Assembly: GCA_048213135.1 (NCBI GenBank)
Contig: PS015106.1
Span: 151,117 to 204,495 of the forward strand
Direction: 5' to 3'
DNA length: 53,379 nt
Source of the DNA: Reclinomonas americana ATCC 50394
Lineage: Eukaryota > Jakobida > Jakobea > Jakobida
How positions within the stretch are numbered: position 1 is the stretch's first letter; each line of letters starts with the position of its first letter. Position numbers and translations under genes: made by a program. The notes below the pieces were generated by a model. That model searched no databases and was not told the DNA's origin. It saw nothing but the letters and a program-made list of their open reading frames with translations. This document shows, piece after piece, positions 1-13,300 of the stretch.

Positions 1-18
1 TATGTGTACTGTGTGTGT

Positions 19-19
<1 letters not shown>

Positions 20-63
<44 letters not shown>
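20..63. repeat. (CT)n microsatellite
   Basis: An uninterrupted run of about 22 CT dinucleotides, flanked on both sides by TG-rich sequence. Nothing suggests that it is coding. It is the first of several CT or GT tracts in the window. Confidence 0.95.
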
Positions 64-72
<9 letters not shown>

Positions 73-297
73 CGAGATGGGTGTGATGGGAGTGTGTGTG
101 CAAAGTACATGCAGGCAAGTGTGCGTGCAAAACCAATGGCATCTTTGCTGCATGCGTCGTGCGGAAAATCACAAGCGAGTGAGTGCGACGGTGGAGAACG
201 AGAGGATGATGTTCTACGTTCAGAGTGCTTGCACGCGTCTTTCCTGAGAGGCGCATGTGGATGCAGAGCGTGATGGCCACAGAGAGTACGGTCCTCT

Positions 298-612
298 CCT
301 CTGGCTCCTCTTCTCCTCCTCTGCTTCCTCCTCTTCTGCCTCCTTTTCTGCCTCCTCTGGCTCCTCCTCTCGCTCCTCCTCCTCTGCCTCCTCCTCCTCT
401 GGCTCCGCCTCTGGCTCCTCCTCCTCTGGCTCCTCCTCCTCTGGCTCCTCCTCTTCTGCCTCCTCCTCTTCTGCCTCCTCCTCTTCTGCCTCCTCCTCTT
501 CTGCCTCCTCTTCTGGCTCCTCCTCCTCTGGTTCCTCCTCCTCCTCTGTCTCCTCCTCTGTCTCCTCCTCCTCTGGGTTCTCCTTTGTCTCCTCCTGCTC
601 GTCATCTGCCTC
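298..612. repeat. TCC-rich minisatellite, about 15-bp period
   Basis: Imperfect tandem copies of a 15-bp unit of the form CTCCTCCTCTTCTGC / CTCCTCCTCCTCTGG. The minus strand can be read as a Glu-rich EEEAE/EEEPE repeat and the plus strand as Ser- or Pro-rich repeats. The absence of stops follows from composition: all frames stay open and neither strand shows a start context, splice sites or a non-repetitive flanking domain. From 620 to 1440 the sequence stays CT-rich and loses its period. I see no supported gene between 64 and 1440. Confidence 0.8.
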
Positions 613-1440
613 CTTTTGATTCTTCTCTCTCCCTCTGCCTCCTCCTCCTCTGGCTCCTCCTCCTCCTGCCTCGTCCTCCTTTTGTTTTCTTCTCCGTCTC
701 CACCTCATCCCTTGTCCTTCTCCTCATTCATCACCATCGCCTCTGCACCACCGTCCTTCTGCTGCCTGTCTCAAGCGTCACCAGAGTGTCGTTTCTCCCC
801 TGCGCTGTTCTTCTCCTCTTCTCGCGTCCTTTTCCTCTTCGTCATTCTCGCCTCCCGTCTCCTCCTCCTTATCGTGGCCAGCACGACCATCCTTCTCCGC
901 CCTCGTCCTTCTCCGGCTTCACATTCTTGCTCTTCCCCCCGTCAACTTGTTCCTCCCTTTCTTTCTCATCCATGGGCCGCCTCCAAAGCTTCCTTGTTCT
1001 TCGTTCCATCTCCTCTCCTCTCTCTCTTTCTCCTGTTCTCTTCTTCTCCTCCTCCTCTTCTCTTCTTCTCCTCCTCCTTCCTGGCTCTTCCTCCCTCCTC
1101 TCCCTTGCCTATGACCACTCAGAAAGTCGGAAACGCACTGAGCGTTGCTGTAGAACTGTGAAACTGTATTTGTTTTCCGAATCGCGGGCGCTCTTTTTCG
1201 TTTCCTGCTACAAAATATCGATATCGAACTCGGACGCCTCGGCACCAACCTCTCGCCCAGCTCACTTGATCACTCCAGCACGTCTGCTACTTGTGGCGAC
1301 GACGCCCAGTCAACGTCCTAAACATTGACGATGGCCTTTCGGTGCTGCGCTGTTTCGTAAAGGAAATTCGTTACTTTGCATTGCTGTATTCTTTTTGCTC
1401 CGGTTGCGAGAAAGGGTGATCTCCACACACACAGAACACC

Positions 1441-2221
1441 ATGTTCAATCGTCGCTTGGTTTCCACCCTCGTGCTGTCGGCTCTCGTCGCAGTCATGCTC
1501 GCGCTCGCTGTTTCGGCCGCTGAGGAGGTCGTGGAAAGGTGCGTTTTATGAGATATCGGAGCGATTATGTTGCGTGCGCAAGGCTAATCAACCACCGTCA
1601 GGAACGAGGCCGCCCCTGTTGCCAGCGAGAGCTGCTTGCAGGATCTCGCCACGCTGAAACGTCAGGTCCGCATGTCTGNNNNNNNNNNNNNNNNNNNNNN
1701 NNNNNNNNNNNNNNNNNNNNNNNNNNNNNNNNNNNNNNNNNNNNNNNNNNNNNNNNNNNNNNNNNNNNNNNNNNNNNNNNNNNNNNNNNNNNNNNNNNNN
1801 NNNNNNNNNNNNNNNNNNNNNNNNNNNNNNNNNNNNNNNNNNNNNNNNNNNNNNNNNNNNNNNNNNNNNNNNNNNNNNNNNNNNNNNNNNNNNNNNNNNN
1901 NNNNNNNNNNNNNNNNNNNNNNNNNNNNNNNNNNNNNNNNNNNNNNNNNNNNNNNNNNNNNNNNNNNNNNNNNNNNNNNNNNNNACGGCGACTGTGGCGG
2001 CGCCGGCCCCGGTGGCAGAGGAGGAGAGGGCGGCCCCTGCTGCCGTCGAGGCCGAGAGCGCCCCCGCTGTCGAGACTGAGAGCGCTCCCACCGCTGCCGT
2101 CGAAGCCGAGAGTGCCCCTGCCCCTGTTATTGAGGCCGAGAGTGCTCCCACTGCTGCCACGGAGGAGGCAAGCAGCGCCACGGTGTCGGAGGAGGAAGTG
2201 GAGGCGCAGGCTGCGTTTTAA
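1441..2221 (+). CDS. Small secreted Ala/Glu/Pro-rich protein
   Basis: The ATG at 1441 opens a clear signal peptide: a basic start (MFNRR) and a hydrophobic core rich in Leu, Val and Ala, ending near an AVSA-A site. Exon 1 ends at 1538. A 63-nt GT-AG intron (1539-1601) follows, and exon 2 continues in frame with a short stretch containing one Cys (ESCLQDL). An N-run (1679-1984) removes the middle. After it the protein is a degenerate repeat of AESAP/TESAP units ending EVEAQAAF at TAA 2219-2221. The reading frame across the gap cannot be proven. I do not recognise a family; a secreted or cell-surface spacer protein is an inference from composition. Confidence 0.65.
1679..1984. other. Assembly gap (306 N)
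   Basis: N-run inside the secreted Ala/Glu-rich gene. The flanks are the end of a unique segment and the start of the AESAP repeats, so the gap probably hides more repeat. Confidence 0.99.
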
Positions 2222-2670
2222 TGAGTTGTCCTTTTGTTTTCCCCATGCATGTAACTTAGAACACTTGTTGGTTTTCGCTTCTGTTGTGTTGTTGTTGTCG
2301 CCTGAACCTTTCCCCTCGCTGAATGAAGTATGAGGAACTCGGGTTACGTCATGTCGCGGAAAACAGCCCAAGTATGGCTCTTTCTCGCCAAATCCTGCAA
2401 AACGGACGAAAATCCACTCGCTCACTCTCTCTCCCCCCACGCACGCATGCACGCACACACACACTTTCTCTACGCACGCACACGTAAGCAGGCAGCACCC
2501 ATGTTCCAACCACGCATGCATGCATGCATGCATGAGATACAACTTGCGGTGCGGAGAAATCACTGGATACTCGGGACTCATCACATTCACGACTCGGGAC
2601 GCTCTCATTCGACACACACTTTTGACGTTCGAGTCGTGAGCGGAGAGTACTTGACAAGCAAGCAAGCACT

Positions 2671-4038
2671 ATGGATCTGGTCAGCAACGTGGGCGAGGAC
2701 AGTGTCGGCGCCTCGACGGCCACCATGAGGCCGCTGGTGCGCACGACAAGCGCAGAGAAGCTCACTGCGCAGCAGCAGATGATGTTGCAGCAGCAGCAGC
2801 AACAGCAGCAGCAGCGTCGCCACCGCCATCAACAGCAACACCACCACCACCTCGATCACGATCACAGCCACCTGCAACCGCTGTCGCCGCAGAGCGAGTA
2901 CGAGGAGGTCGAGGTGGAGGTCGACGATGACGACGAGGAGGAGGTGGCGCACAACCCGCTGCCCGACACCGTGGTCATTGTCCCAACTGCGCCAAAGCTG
3001 ATGCTTTCTGTTGCGTGATCCACAACCACTCTCTCTCGCTCTCTCTTGTTGTATCTCCTGTCCGCTCACGTTTGGTGTTAATCAGGACGCGACACGCGAG
3101 ACGGCCACGGCCGCCAAGGACTTTGTGTGCTCGGACTGCGGACAACTGAGCGCCGATTTCGCGCTGTGCCGCAACGGTGAGCACGTCGAGTGCGCCCAGT
3201 GCCTGGCCAAGGCTGGTGGCGCCACGNNNNNNNNNNNNNNNNNNNNNNNNNNNNNNNNNNNNNNNNNNNNNNNNNNNNNNCGGAGTGCGCTGAGCGTCGG
3301 GTGGCCTGCGGCGCCTCGGATGTCGGCTGCTCGTGGACGGGCACCGCCAGCAAGCTGGAGGACCACCAGGGCAAGGAGTGCCGGCTGTGGTTCATTGCGC
3401 CCATGCTGCGCACGTTCCACCAGACCATGAAGGAGCACGCGGCGCACACAGAGCACATGGTGATGGAGATGCAAGGCAAGGTCAACAGCGTCTACGAGGA
3501 CATGGAGCGCCTGAAGGAGAAGATGAAGGCACTGGGCAAGTACGTCAAGGCCGAGCGCGATGCCAAGAAGGAGCGGCAGCGCGAGCGCAAGGCCGAGGAC
3601 GAAGTGCCGTGGAAGTGCATGCTGTGCTCGCAGTTTGTCACCAACCTCACTCAGGATGAGATCCCGTGCATGTTCCACCCTGGCCTGCAGTTTGGCGAGT
3701 CTCTCTTTTCCTTCACCTTTCCATTTCCTTACGCTGACCACCACTCGCTTCACCAATCTGCAGATCCTCGAGGTGGTGCTGCGGTCACTGGACCCGACAC
3801 TCGTCTCAAGTACTCGTGCTGCAACCGCTACGTGGACCAGCACCCACCGGGCTGCACGGCACACGAGGGCCACTTGAGGGACGAGCGCTCAACCATGCTG
3901 CCGGCCGCCGCCGGCACCCACGGCCATGGTGCGGTGATGACTCCGCGAGGCTCACCACGCCCACGATCGCCACGCGAACGACTGGCTCGCCCCGCCATGC
4001 CGGCCTCGTCGGCCAACGGTCGCTCACCACGCCCTTGA
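2671..4038 (+). CDS. RING/TRAF-like zinc-finger protein with CHORD-like C-terminus
   Basis: The N-terminal exon (from ATG 2671) holds a poly-Gln run, a His-rich stretch and an acidic patch. An intron with donor GTTGCG (3010-3085) leads to a Cys-rich segment beginning CSDCGQLSADFALC and continuing HVECAQC, which looks like a RING or degenerate RING. A 54-N gap (3227-3280) interrupts it. Then comes a TRAF-type finger (VACGASDVGCSWTG, a Leu, then DHQGKEC), a charged coiled coil (about 3410-3600), and a Cys/His module: CMLCSQF, CMFHPG, KYSCCN, PGC and H. The spacing of the last module resembles CHORD. The stop is TGA at 4036-4038. The splice between CMFHPG and YSCC is unresolved: GT 3699 to AG 3763 would shift the frame, but reading through stays open. 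A ubiquitin-ligase adaptor or signalling scaffold is plausible but unproven. Confidence 0.7.
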
Positions 4039-4136
4039 TGATCGAGGGGCGCTAATTAAGGGTCGGACCACCCGATTCAGTGGTAGTGGAACGCCATAGA
4101 CCTCCGCTCTTGTGGCGCACGAAAGCCGTCGTGCAC

Positions 4137-4384
4137 CCAACATTTTTGTGGCTGGATATACCTGTCTCTCTCTCTCTTTCTCTCTCATCTCTTCTGTTGT
4201 CTCGTTGTTTGTGTGTTTTGCTGAGCCTCTCGCAAGCGATTTTTTAAATACAAAAGTTGTAGAGTAGTGCCATGTTGTTCACTGCGGGTGGGGATGACAT
4301 CGCACAACGAGAGATCACATGAGGCCCACGGCGCCAGCGTCACGTTGTGCCGACAGGATCGACTTGCCGATAAAGTCCACGGAA
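4137..4384. repeat. 248-bp direct duplication, copy 1
   Basis: Identical over 248 bp to 4405-4652, with only a 20-N placeholder between the copies. It carries the end of the last exon of the G-alpha gene, including the stop codon. Exact identity on both sides of a placeholder is typical of two contig ends that overlap but were not merged. Confidence 0.95.
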
Positions 4385-4404
4385 NNNNNNNNNNNNNNNN
4401 NNNN

Positions 4405-4652
4405 CCAACATTTTTGTGGCTGGATATACCTGTCTCTCTCTCTCTTTCTCTCTCATCTCTTCTGTTGTCTCGTTGTTTGTGTGTTTTGCTGAGCCTCTCG
4501 CAAGCGATTTTTTAAATACAAAAGTTGTAGAGTAGTGCCATGTTGTTCACTGCGGGTGGGGATGACATCGCACAACGAGAGATCACATGAGGCCCACGGC
4601 GCCAGCGTCACGTTGTGCCGACAGGATCGACTTGCCGATAAAGTCCACGGAA
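4405..4652. repeat. 248-bp direct duplication, copy 2
   Basis: Second copy of 4137-4384. This copy is continuous with the rest of the G-alpha gene and supplies its last exon (4583-4655). Confidence 0.95.
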
Positions 4653-6548
4653 TGTCTGCAGATCAACGCAGTGAGCAACACGTACAGAGGAGAAGCACAG
4701 AGGAGGTTCATATGCTCGACCTAATGCTGCTCGTGTCAATGGCAGACATTACGTGGGTGAAGATCTTGCGTTCTGGGTTCTTGTTGAGGGCCTCGAATTT
4801 GCCACGCAGGAACGCAATGCCAGCATCGTAAAGCTGATCCGAGCGCGCAGGAGCTGCGATGTGGCGTGAGATTGCAAGGAGGAGTAGAACGAGAGGGGGA
4901 ATGTCCGCAACTCTGAAAGTCAGGGAACGCGTACGACAGCGACGAGCGCACTAGTTTCTCGCGGAACAAGTCGCTCTTGTTGAGCATGAGGATCACCGGC
5001 CTGCAGCATGTACACAGTCAAGGTGTGAGTGGTGTGGGATGTGGCAGACAGCGACGGCATGTACGCAACGTGGAGTTGAAAAACTGCCCGTTGATCATCT
5101 CGTCGAACAGCTTCATGCTCTCCTCCAAGCGATTCGTCTGGTTGTCCTCGTAGCACGTTCGGTCGTACCTGGCATCAGCTGTGTGAGCAAGAGAACGCAT
5201 ACGAATGATTTAAGAGCGCGCAACTCGTCAAGAGAGACAAAGAACAGCAGAGCGGTGACATTGACAAAACACTTGATCCATTTCCGACGCTCGGGTCGCT
5301 GTCCGCCAACATCAAAGAGACTGCGCATGCAGACAGATCCCATCTCCGATGAGACGCCGCCTCACAGAGATACCTCTCTGCGACGGTCACGAAAACGAAA
5401 CTGATGGTGGAACGGCGCCACCTCCACAGTCTCCTCCACAATACCAGTTGTCTTGACACGAACGCGCAAAATGTCCTCGACGGTCGGCATGTAGTCTGGT
5501 GCGCCAAGCCGCTGCACGCCGTCGAAGAAACTGTGCGTGTGCCCCAGGTCAGCGATATGCACGCTGTACACACGCATACATGCACAGAAACACGACTAAA
5601 CTATGCCGCCGAGTCATACAGCTGGAATTCATTGCGACGAGCGTGTGCATGGCGAATGGCTGAAACGACGAGTGAGCAAAGCTCAACACATTGGTGTGGT
5701 GCGGCATATGCTCACCTTCGTCAGCCCACAAAAGAGCAATGTCGGTGGCCACGTCTTGCGTAAACAACTCCGGTTGGTCGATGCACACCTGATCGTTCTC
5801 GCCCAACCGCAACATACGCTCGGCGCGTGGCTGCCATCACGGGCTGCAGGTCAGAACCAGAGTCGAAAACACTGACAGTAAGTGGACTAGCGTTACGCAA
5901 CCACGTTGTCGGGCTGCAGAGCGAGGTGGAAGAAGCGCACAGCACCCAGCAGCATGTACATATTGAGGCTGCGCACACGCAGCACGATACGTATCATCAC
6001 CGTGTTATCGATAGATCCGGATTCAACCCAACGAAGCCATGCGAGGTGTGTGTGTATATATGTGTGTGAAAGAGCAAGGCGTGACGCAACATGACGTTTG
6101 TGAAAATCCTGCGCAGAATGAGGAGAGACAGAGAACATTGCAACTTGAGTGCGCGATCACACACTGCAGGCTAATGTCAGAGCAACAGTACGCAACACAT
6201 CCTTCAGTCGCTGCCGCTCATCGTCCTTGAAGCCTCCAGAGTACAAAAGACGCACTTGTTTGTAGAACGTTGATTTGCCCGTCTCACCGGCGCCTAACAC
6301 GAAGAGTGAACAAGAGAGAGAATGTGTGTGTGAGAGAGAGTGTGTGTGTGTGTGTTTCAGTGCTACTCACCCAGCATAAGCAGCTTTGTGTGCGTCAGCT
6401 TGCCTCCATGCCGAGTGGCTTCCTCCGCCGCTTGTCGCAACTCCCGGGTCGCCTGTGAGACGTTTGACACTGCGCGTTGTGCGCGACCCTCCACGCGCTC
6501 ATCGTTGGCGTTGGCGACGCCAGCCGCCGTGGACTTGTTGCAACCCAT
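4583..6548 (-). CDS. Heterotrimeric G-protein alpha subunit
   Basis: GTP-binding alpha subunit acting under seven-TM receptors at the plasma membrane. The start MGCNKS gives an N-myristoyl Gly and a palmitoyl Cys. The guanine-nucleotide motifs are in order: [13 protein letters not shown] (P-loop), RVKTTGI (switch I with the key Arg), [13 protein letters not shown] (switch II with catalytic Gln), LNKSDLF, and MSAIDT (TCAT-like loop). At least seven short introns were placed by motif continuity. Three use donor GTTGCG (complement of 4906-4911, 5219-5224 and 5896-5901). The last exon (4583-4655) ends AGAVGLM, so there is no Cys at -4, the site modified by pertussis toxin in Gi. The helical-domain exons (about 5900-6200) and the join before FDVGGQR are uncertain. 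The gene is divergent from the Rab gene. Confidence 0.93.
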
Positions 6549-6624
6549 CGCTCGTCAGAGTGCGTCGCGATCCTGTCATGTAGGACACTGTGATTCACGC
6601 TTCCACTTCATTGTCACACGAGCC
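6549..6624. promoter_or_regulatory. Putative bidirectional promoter, G-alpha / Rab
   Basis: Only 76 bp separate the two start codons (6548 on minus, 6625 on plus). The 5' UTRs and any core promoter must fit here or lie inside the neighbouring gene. No TATA box is evident. Confidence 0.5.
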
Positions 6625-7826
<1,202 letters not shown>

Positions 7827-7955
7827 TCCACCCATCCTCTTTACTGTTTGCTGTACATACGACGCCCGCAGCGGCGTGTTATTAAAAAAAGTTTAGCCCA
7901 CGAATTTGCAAGAAGGAGATTCTTTTCGCGCGCGTTTGAGTGAGCGGGTGGGTGG

Positions 7956-10281
7956 ATGGCGTCGTCGCCACCGCCACTGCGAGTGGCCGATGCGTCCATG
8001 GACGTTGCCTCTGTGCTCTCCCCGCCAACATCACAGCGAGTGCCACTGCCTCCACTCAGTGCCAGTATGCCATTGGCACTCGAGAGCGTGGTGCCTGCGC
8101 GTTCTCGCGTATTCGGGGCACCGCCTGCTCAACTCAGCAGCGCACCCGCTGCTGCCTTTAGCGACTGGTGCGCGCTCTCACTCTCTCTTCCCCATGCCAA
8201 CCAAGAGTCTGATCGAGACAACACGCACACACAGGTCGCGTCTTGCACATCCTCCCGCGCTGCTCGGCCCCGGAATGCACCTGTCGCCTGGCGCAGCAGC
8301 GGCCGCGGCCTCGGCGGTGTCGTCCATGTCGGCGCTGAGTCACACCGAGGACGAGACCGTGGCCTGCGTGATCATCAATCCCAAGAGTGGACCGCGACAG
8401 GGCGCCACCGAGGCCATCATTCAACGCTTTCGCGAGGTCTGTGCGTCGCCACCCCGCCCACCCTATTCTCGTGTCTGTTGTTTCATGCTGGAGGCACGGG
8501 CAGGAACTGGGAGCCGAGCACACGCATGTGATCCAGCCGCCGGATTTCTTGCCGCGCTTCTTGTTTCGTGGTTTCGCCTTGCTGCGAGTCCTCCACATCG
8601 TGTGCTCACCCCCCCCACTGATGGCAGTCTGGAGAAGTACGCCAGCCAGTCGGCCTCGCTGACAGTCTATATCTTTGGTGGCGATGGCACGGTGCAGTGG
8701 GTGATTTGGTCGGCGCTGTCGAGCCCACTGTTCACCATCGACACCATGCCGACATTTGTGCCGCTGCCAGCCGGCACCGGCAACGAGCTCTCGCGTGTCC
8801 TTGGCTGGGTGCGTCTCCCACCACTGCATTTGGGGAAAGAGAACTCGATTCTGACACTTGCACAGGGCACATCGGTGTCAAACGGCGCCGCCATCACCGA
8901 GCTGCTTCGGCGCGTCGAGGATCAGGGCGAGGAGCACTTGCTTGACACGTGGTCGGTGCGCGTTGAACGCGACAGTGATGACGCAGCGGCAGGTGGTGGC
9001 GGTGGTGGTGGAAGCAGCAGCAGCAGCAGTAGCAGTCGAGGTGCTGCCGAAAATCGCCCCATGTCGTACTCGGATCGTGCCTCTGCTGGCGGCGGCAGTC
9101 ACGATCGACGACGCTCCACGCTGGGAGACGACGACGATGATGTCGGTGGTGGCGGCGGTGGTGGTGGTGTAGGCGGCGGCGTTGGCATGTTTGACGATGA
9201 GCCGGTCGAGGAGGACGAAGGAGGCAGAGAGGTTGCTGAGGTCGCATTCGGCGGCGGTGACTATGTGGGCGTCGATGGGCGCTCAGTGGTCTCCTTCTAC
9301 CCCATGAGCTGCTTCTTCAGCATTGGGTGGGACGCAGAGGTGGCGTACGCTTTTGAGCAGCACCGCACGGCCAAGGTCGGCTGCTGTGCCAGGTGTTGTG
9401 GATGCGCGGGCAGTCGTGGCTGGGACAAGTTCCTCCACTGTTTCTGGGGCATGGGGGTGTGCGCACGAGTGTGCTGCTGCTGTATGCCGACGCTGAGCGG
9501 GTCTGCCGTGGTTCGCTCGCTCCGTGTCGACAACCGAGATGTGGTGCTGCCGGCCAACTGTCGCAGTCTGGTGATTGACAACATTCCCGGTCTGGCCGAC
9601 GGCATGGAACTGTGGCACCCCACCGAAGCCGAGATGAACCTGCCGATTGCGGTGCGAGACCTCTCTTGTCTGCGCATCGCGACTCGTGCATCCTCATCAC
9701 TGGTGTCTTTTATTTTGGTGTGCAAGGCTCTGGAAAAGCAACACATGGGCGACGGTCGCATCGAGGTGCTGTCGACTGGCGGACCGCACGAATATGTTGC
9801 GCCCCTTCCCTGGCACACGTCTGCCTCATTCCCTTGCCACTCATGTTTGTACCTGCATCGCTCCAGCTGGCCGTCCGATTGTGCGGTTGCTGCTATCGAG
9901 CACCGCATGTGGCGCAGGGTACGCGAGTGGAAGTCCAGTTTTCCGAGCCGACTGTACGTGTGCGCACTGCCAGTTTCTTATTTGCTCCTCCTCCTCGTCT
10001 CTCACATCGCTGTCCGCCCCACCCGCCAGGATGTACACTACCAGATCGACGGCAATCCGTACCGACACCGCCTACGGTCGGTGCTTGTCGAGCACTTTGG
10101 GACGGTGCGCGTGCTGCGGGCGTCCACGGACGCACCCGATCACGACCCGCACTCGCATGCTGTCTCCTCTCCGCTGTCGTCGAGCAGCGCCAGCGTCGAT
10201 GGCCACCGAGGTCGGCGGAAGAAGCGGCGTAGCAGACAAGGAGCACGCAAAAAGACCTCGCCAAGGACAAGCAGCTTGTAA
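7956..10281 (+). CDS. Diacylglycerol kinase
   Basis: Phosphorylates diacylglycerol to phosphatidic acid. After a Pro/Ser/Ala-rich N-terminus the catalytic domain shows INPKSGPRQG, IFGGDGTVQWV (the GGDGT glycine-rich motif) and PLPAGTGNELSRVLGW. The accessory domain shows SCFFSIGWDAEVAYAFEQHR, DNIPGLADGMELW, GDGRIEVLS and YQIDGNPYR. No C1 finger, EF-hand or PH domain is visible, so this is a minimal DGK. Between the two domains sits an insertion rich in Gly, Ser and Asp (about 8980-9220). I placed introns after exon 1 (8168), in FREELG, before SLEKYASQ, after LGW (57 nt), in LPIA-ALEK, after PHEY (donor GTTGCG at 9796) and before DVHYQ. The C-terminus is basic, and the ORF ends at 10281. Confidence 0.9.
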
Positions 10282-10340
10282 AAGTGGAAAGAACGAACGA
10301 AGGTCGGAAATTTGAGGGGGGTTTGCCTTACCACGCTGCG

Positions 10341-13300
10341 ATGAGTCTCGCGCGTGACCTGGTGGACGACATATGCGCCGACTTGACGTTTCGCCTCGAG
10401 CAACACGATCGCGAGTTGTGCGTGTGACTCCACCGATACACTCGTCTCCCTCTTCCACTCTCACACACTCGTGCGTGTTCGCGCAGTTCATCGCGACACG
10501 CGGGCGGGCGCGATCGCTCTCGCTCACCACCACCGCCTCCTCCATCGTCGAGTCATCGCGCGCGTCATGCCTCATCGTCACCAAGTGTGTGAGACTCACT
10601 GTGCGCGCGCATGCGTGTGTGTGTGTGTGTTTGCATCTCTCACTCTCGATGCACCAATCATGCAGCGAGTCAACCGCGCAGTCTCGACGATGAGCTCTCG
10701 CGTCTGCAGTTTGCGTGCGTCTCTCACCTCTTTTCTCTCCTGCTCCTCTGTACGTGTGTGCTGACAAGAAAGCGACGAACAGCAGTGGCGCTGCAGGCAA
10801 GCACGTGCGGTTTCCGATGATGTCCGCCAGTGGCGGTGTGGCGAGCGATGCACGCGGCGTCGGTGCCGTGTCGACGTCGGCGCACCAGCACCCACGAATG
10901 CTTCGCGTGTTTGGAGAGGTGGCCGACAAGCTCGAGTTCATTCAGCGACGCAAGCGCTTGCTGAGGGAGGAAATGGTGCATGGAGGCTTCGGCTGCGTTC
11001 CTGCTTGTTTCTCGTGTTCGCTCACTCTCGCTGCCTGCAACACAGGATGCTGAACTGGCGCAGATTGGCGAGTTGCTGCAGCGGCACTACGATGACTCGG
11101 TGCAGCGATTGGATGCGTACATGGCATCGCTGCATGACAAGGCGCGAGAACTCGAGAACGCGCTGCAGCAGGGCGCGAGCGAGGATCGTATCGGCGGCAT
11201 TGGTGCGCCCTCCTCTCGCTCGTGTTGTGTGCGCGTGTTTTGCATTGGCTGATGGGTTGCGCAGAGCACACGTTCCGTGCGCTGGTCGCGCAGCCTGTGA
11301 GTGAGGTGGCGCCGCCGAAGGAGTTTCGCTTGCTGCAGTCGCTGGAGACGCGTGAGAGGCATGCGGAGGCGTTGACGACAAAGAATGCGTTGCTGTCGGA
11401 CGAACTGGAGCGCACACGACAACAGCTGCGCGGTCTGGAGGCCACATCAGCTGATGCGCAGGTGGCCCGGGAGCGTGCACTGGCCGAGCTGCGTGCGTAC
11501 CAGTCGTTTGTCGGGCTCGGGCAGGAGAGCACCACGAAGCTGCTGCGCGACAAGGCCGTGGCCGAGGCCGACCTGGAAGCCGTCCGTCTGCAATGCAATC
11601 AGTGGAAAGCACAGGCGGAGCAGCTGCAGCAGCGTTTGCAGGTGGCACGCGATCAGTACGAAGGCGATGTGCATCGTGTGCGAGCTGACGCGTATGCCTA
11701 CGCCGAGTCGATGCGGAACAAGCATGAGGTCGAGTTGGCGGAGGTGGCCACCACCGGCCTCAAGTCGCTCAATCGCTACAAGGCACACATGGAGACCATG
11801 CAGCGCGAAATCGAAGTGCTGCGGAAGCAGACGGCGACTGCCGGTTTGTCAGCGAAGCGTTGCGCCGAGTTGATCGTATCTCACTGGGAGGGGGTTTGTG
11901 TGGCATGCGCATCAGCGTTCACGGAGGAGCGACTGGGTGAGGAGTATCAGAAGATTTTGCGCGAGGTGCGCCTGCAGCATCAGCAGGAGATTGCGTCGCT
12001 GACGGCCAGGTGTGTTTTTCTGGGTTGGAGATACTTCTGTGCGATGATCTCTCGGTGCTGACTGTGATGTCAGCCACCGCGACGAAATGGGTCGCATGGC
12101 CACAGACTGGGAGAAGCGGGTGGTATCCGCTCGCATCGCACAGGAGGAAGCCATGGAGAACGTACGCGACAACGTGCGTCGACAAGTGCGACTGGCCGAG
12201 GAGCGATTCTCGGGTGCGTCTGGCGGCCGCCCTTGCAGCTGCGCCTGCACGCGCGGTTCTCAATTGTTGTGGTGCAGAGTTGGCACGGCAGCACGAGTTG
12301 GAACTCAGGGAACGAGAGCAGCAAGTCGAAGGTGAGTTGAGCGGCCATGTGCCCAAGTGCGCCGGCAACTGTGTTGGACCCACTCGCCACATGCGTAGAT
12401 GCACGTGCCGAGGTACAACGGCTGCGTGCACACACTGCAGAGGTGCAGTCGGAGCTTCGAAATGAGTTTGAGTATGCGCTGTACAAGGAGCGCGCCAAGC
12501 TGCAGCAAACTGGCGGCGCTCAGTCGAGGCCACAACGCAGTCCGTCACCTCCGCCGTCGTTGGCGTCGCAGCCGCTGTCGTCTGCAGCAGCACGCTCATT
12601 GCGTCATTCAACATCACGCTCGCCCTCTCCGCCACCACCACCGCCCCGCTCAGCGGCGCTCTCTGCCCCGTCATACACAACCATGTCAAATTTTTCTGTG
12701 GTACGTGCGGTGCACACCTGAGCGAGAGATGTGTTGATAGCTGAATCGCATCCTCCACCGGCCAGCCACGTGCACCGTCGCCGCCACCACTACTGCGGAC
12801 CCTGCTCGCCGGTCACCAACCGTCGCCACCGAGTCCAGCTCGTGAGGCGCTGCAGACAGAATTGCGAGCCGTGCAGGCGCAACACGAGGCGGATCTGTTG
12901 CGCGTCAAGAGCGACTTTGAGCGCATCCTGCGCGAGGTGAGAACTTGCGTTGCACGGAAAATGCCGAGTGTCCCTCGCTCACTGCTGTGCAGCGTACCGA
13001 GGTGCTGACGGGCGATGCACAACGGGTGACCGAGGAGCGAACGGCCGAGTTTGAGCGACAGCGACGAACCCTCTACGACACTGTGCATCTACTGCAGGCG
13101 CAGTCAGAGATGCTGGAGAAGGAAAAGGAGCTCTTGAGTTGCGTGTGCCAATGGGGTATACCACGTGGCATGACTCTGTTCTGACACTGTGTGCGGGCAG
13201 GTATGCGGCTTCACCATCACACACCGGCGGCGCAGCGGTTTGGCGAGTTCAGCGCCATTTCCTCGATGACTGGCGGTATGGGTGGCGACCCGACGACGCT

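Noticed and set aside
220-1328. Glu-rich minus-strand ORF and Pro/Leu-rich plus-strand ORF
   Set aside because: CT-rich simple sequence keeps all frames open. Neither strand shows a unique domain or splice signals.
6138-6210. A 33-nt GTTGCG intron in the G-alpha helical domain
   Set aside because: The donor is there, but joining to the nearby CAG creates an in-frame stop, so I did not count it among the 13 donors.
7956-10281. A C1 domain in the Cys-rich stretch GCCARCCGCAGSRGWDK
   Set aside because: The Cys spacing does not match the C1 pattern, and it lies inside the accessory domain where a loop is expected.
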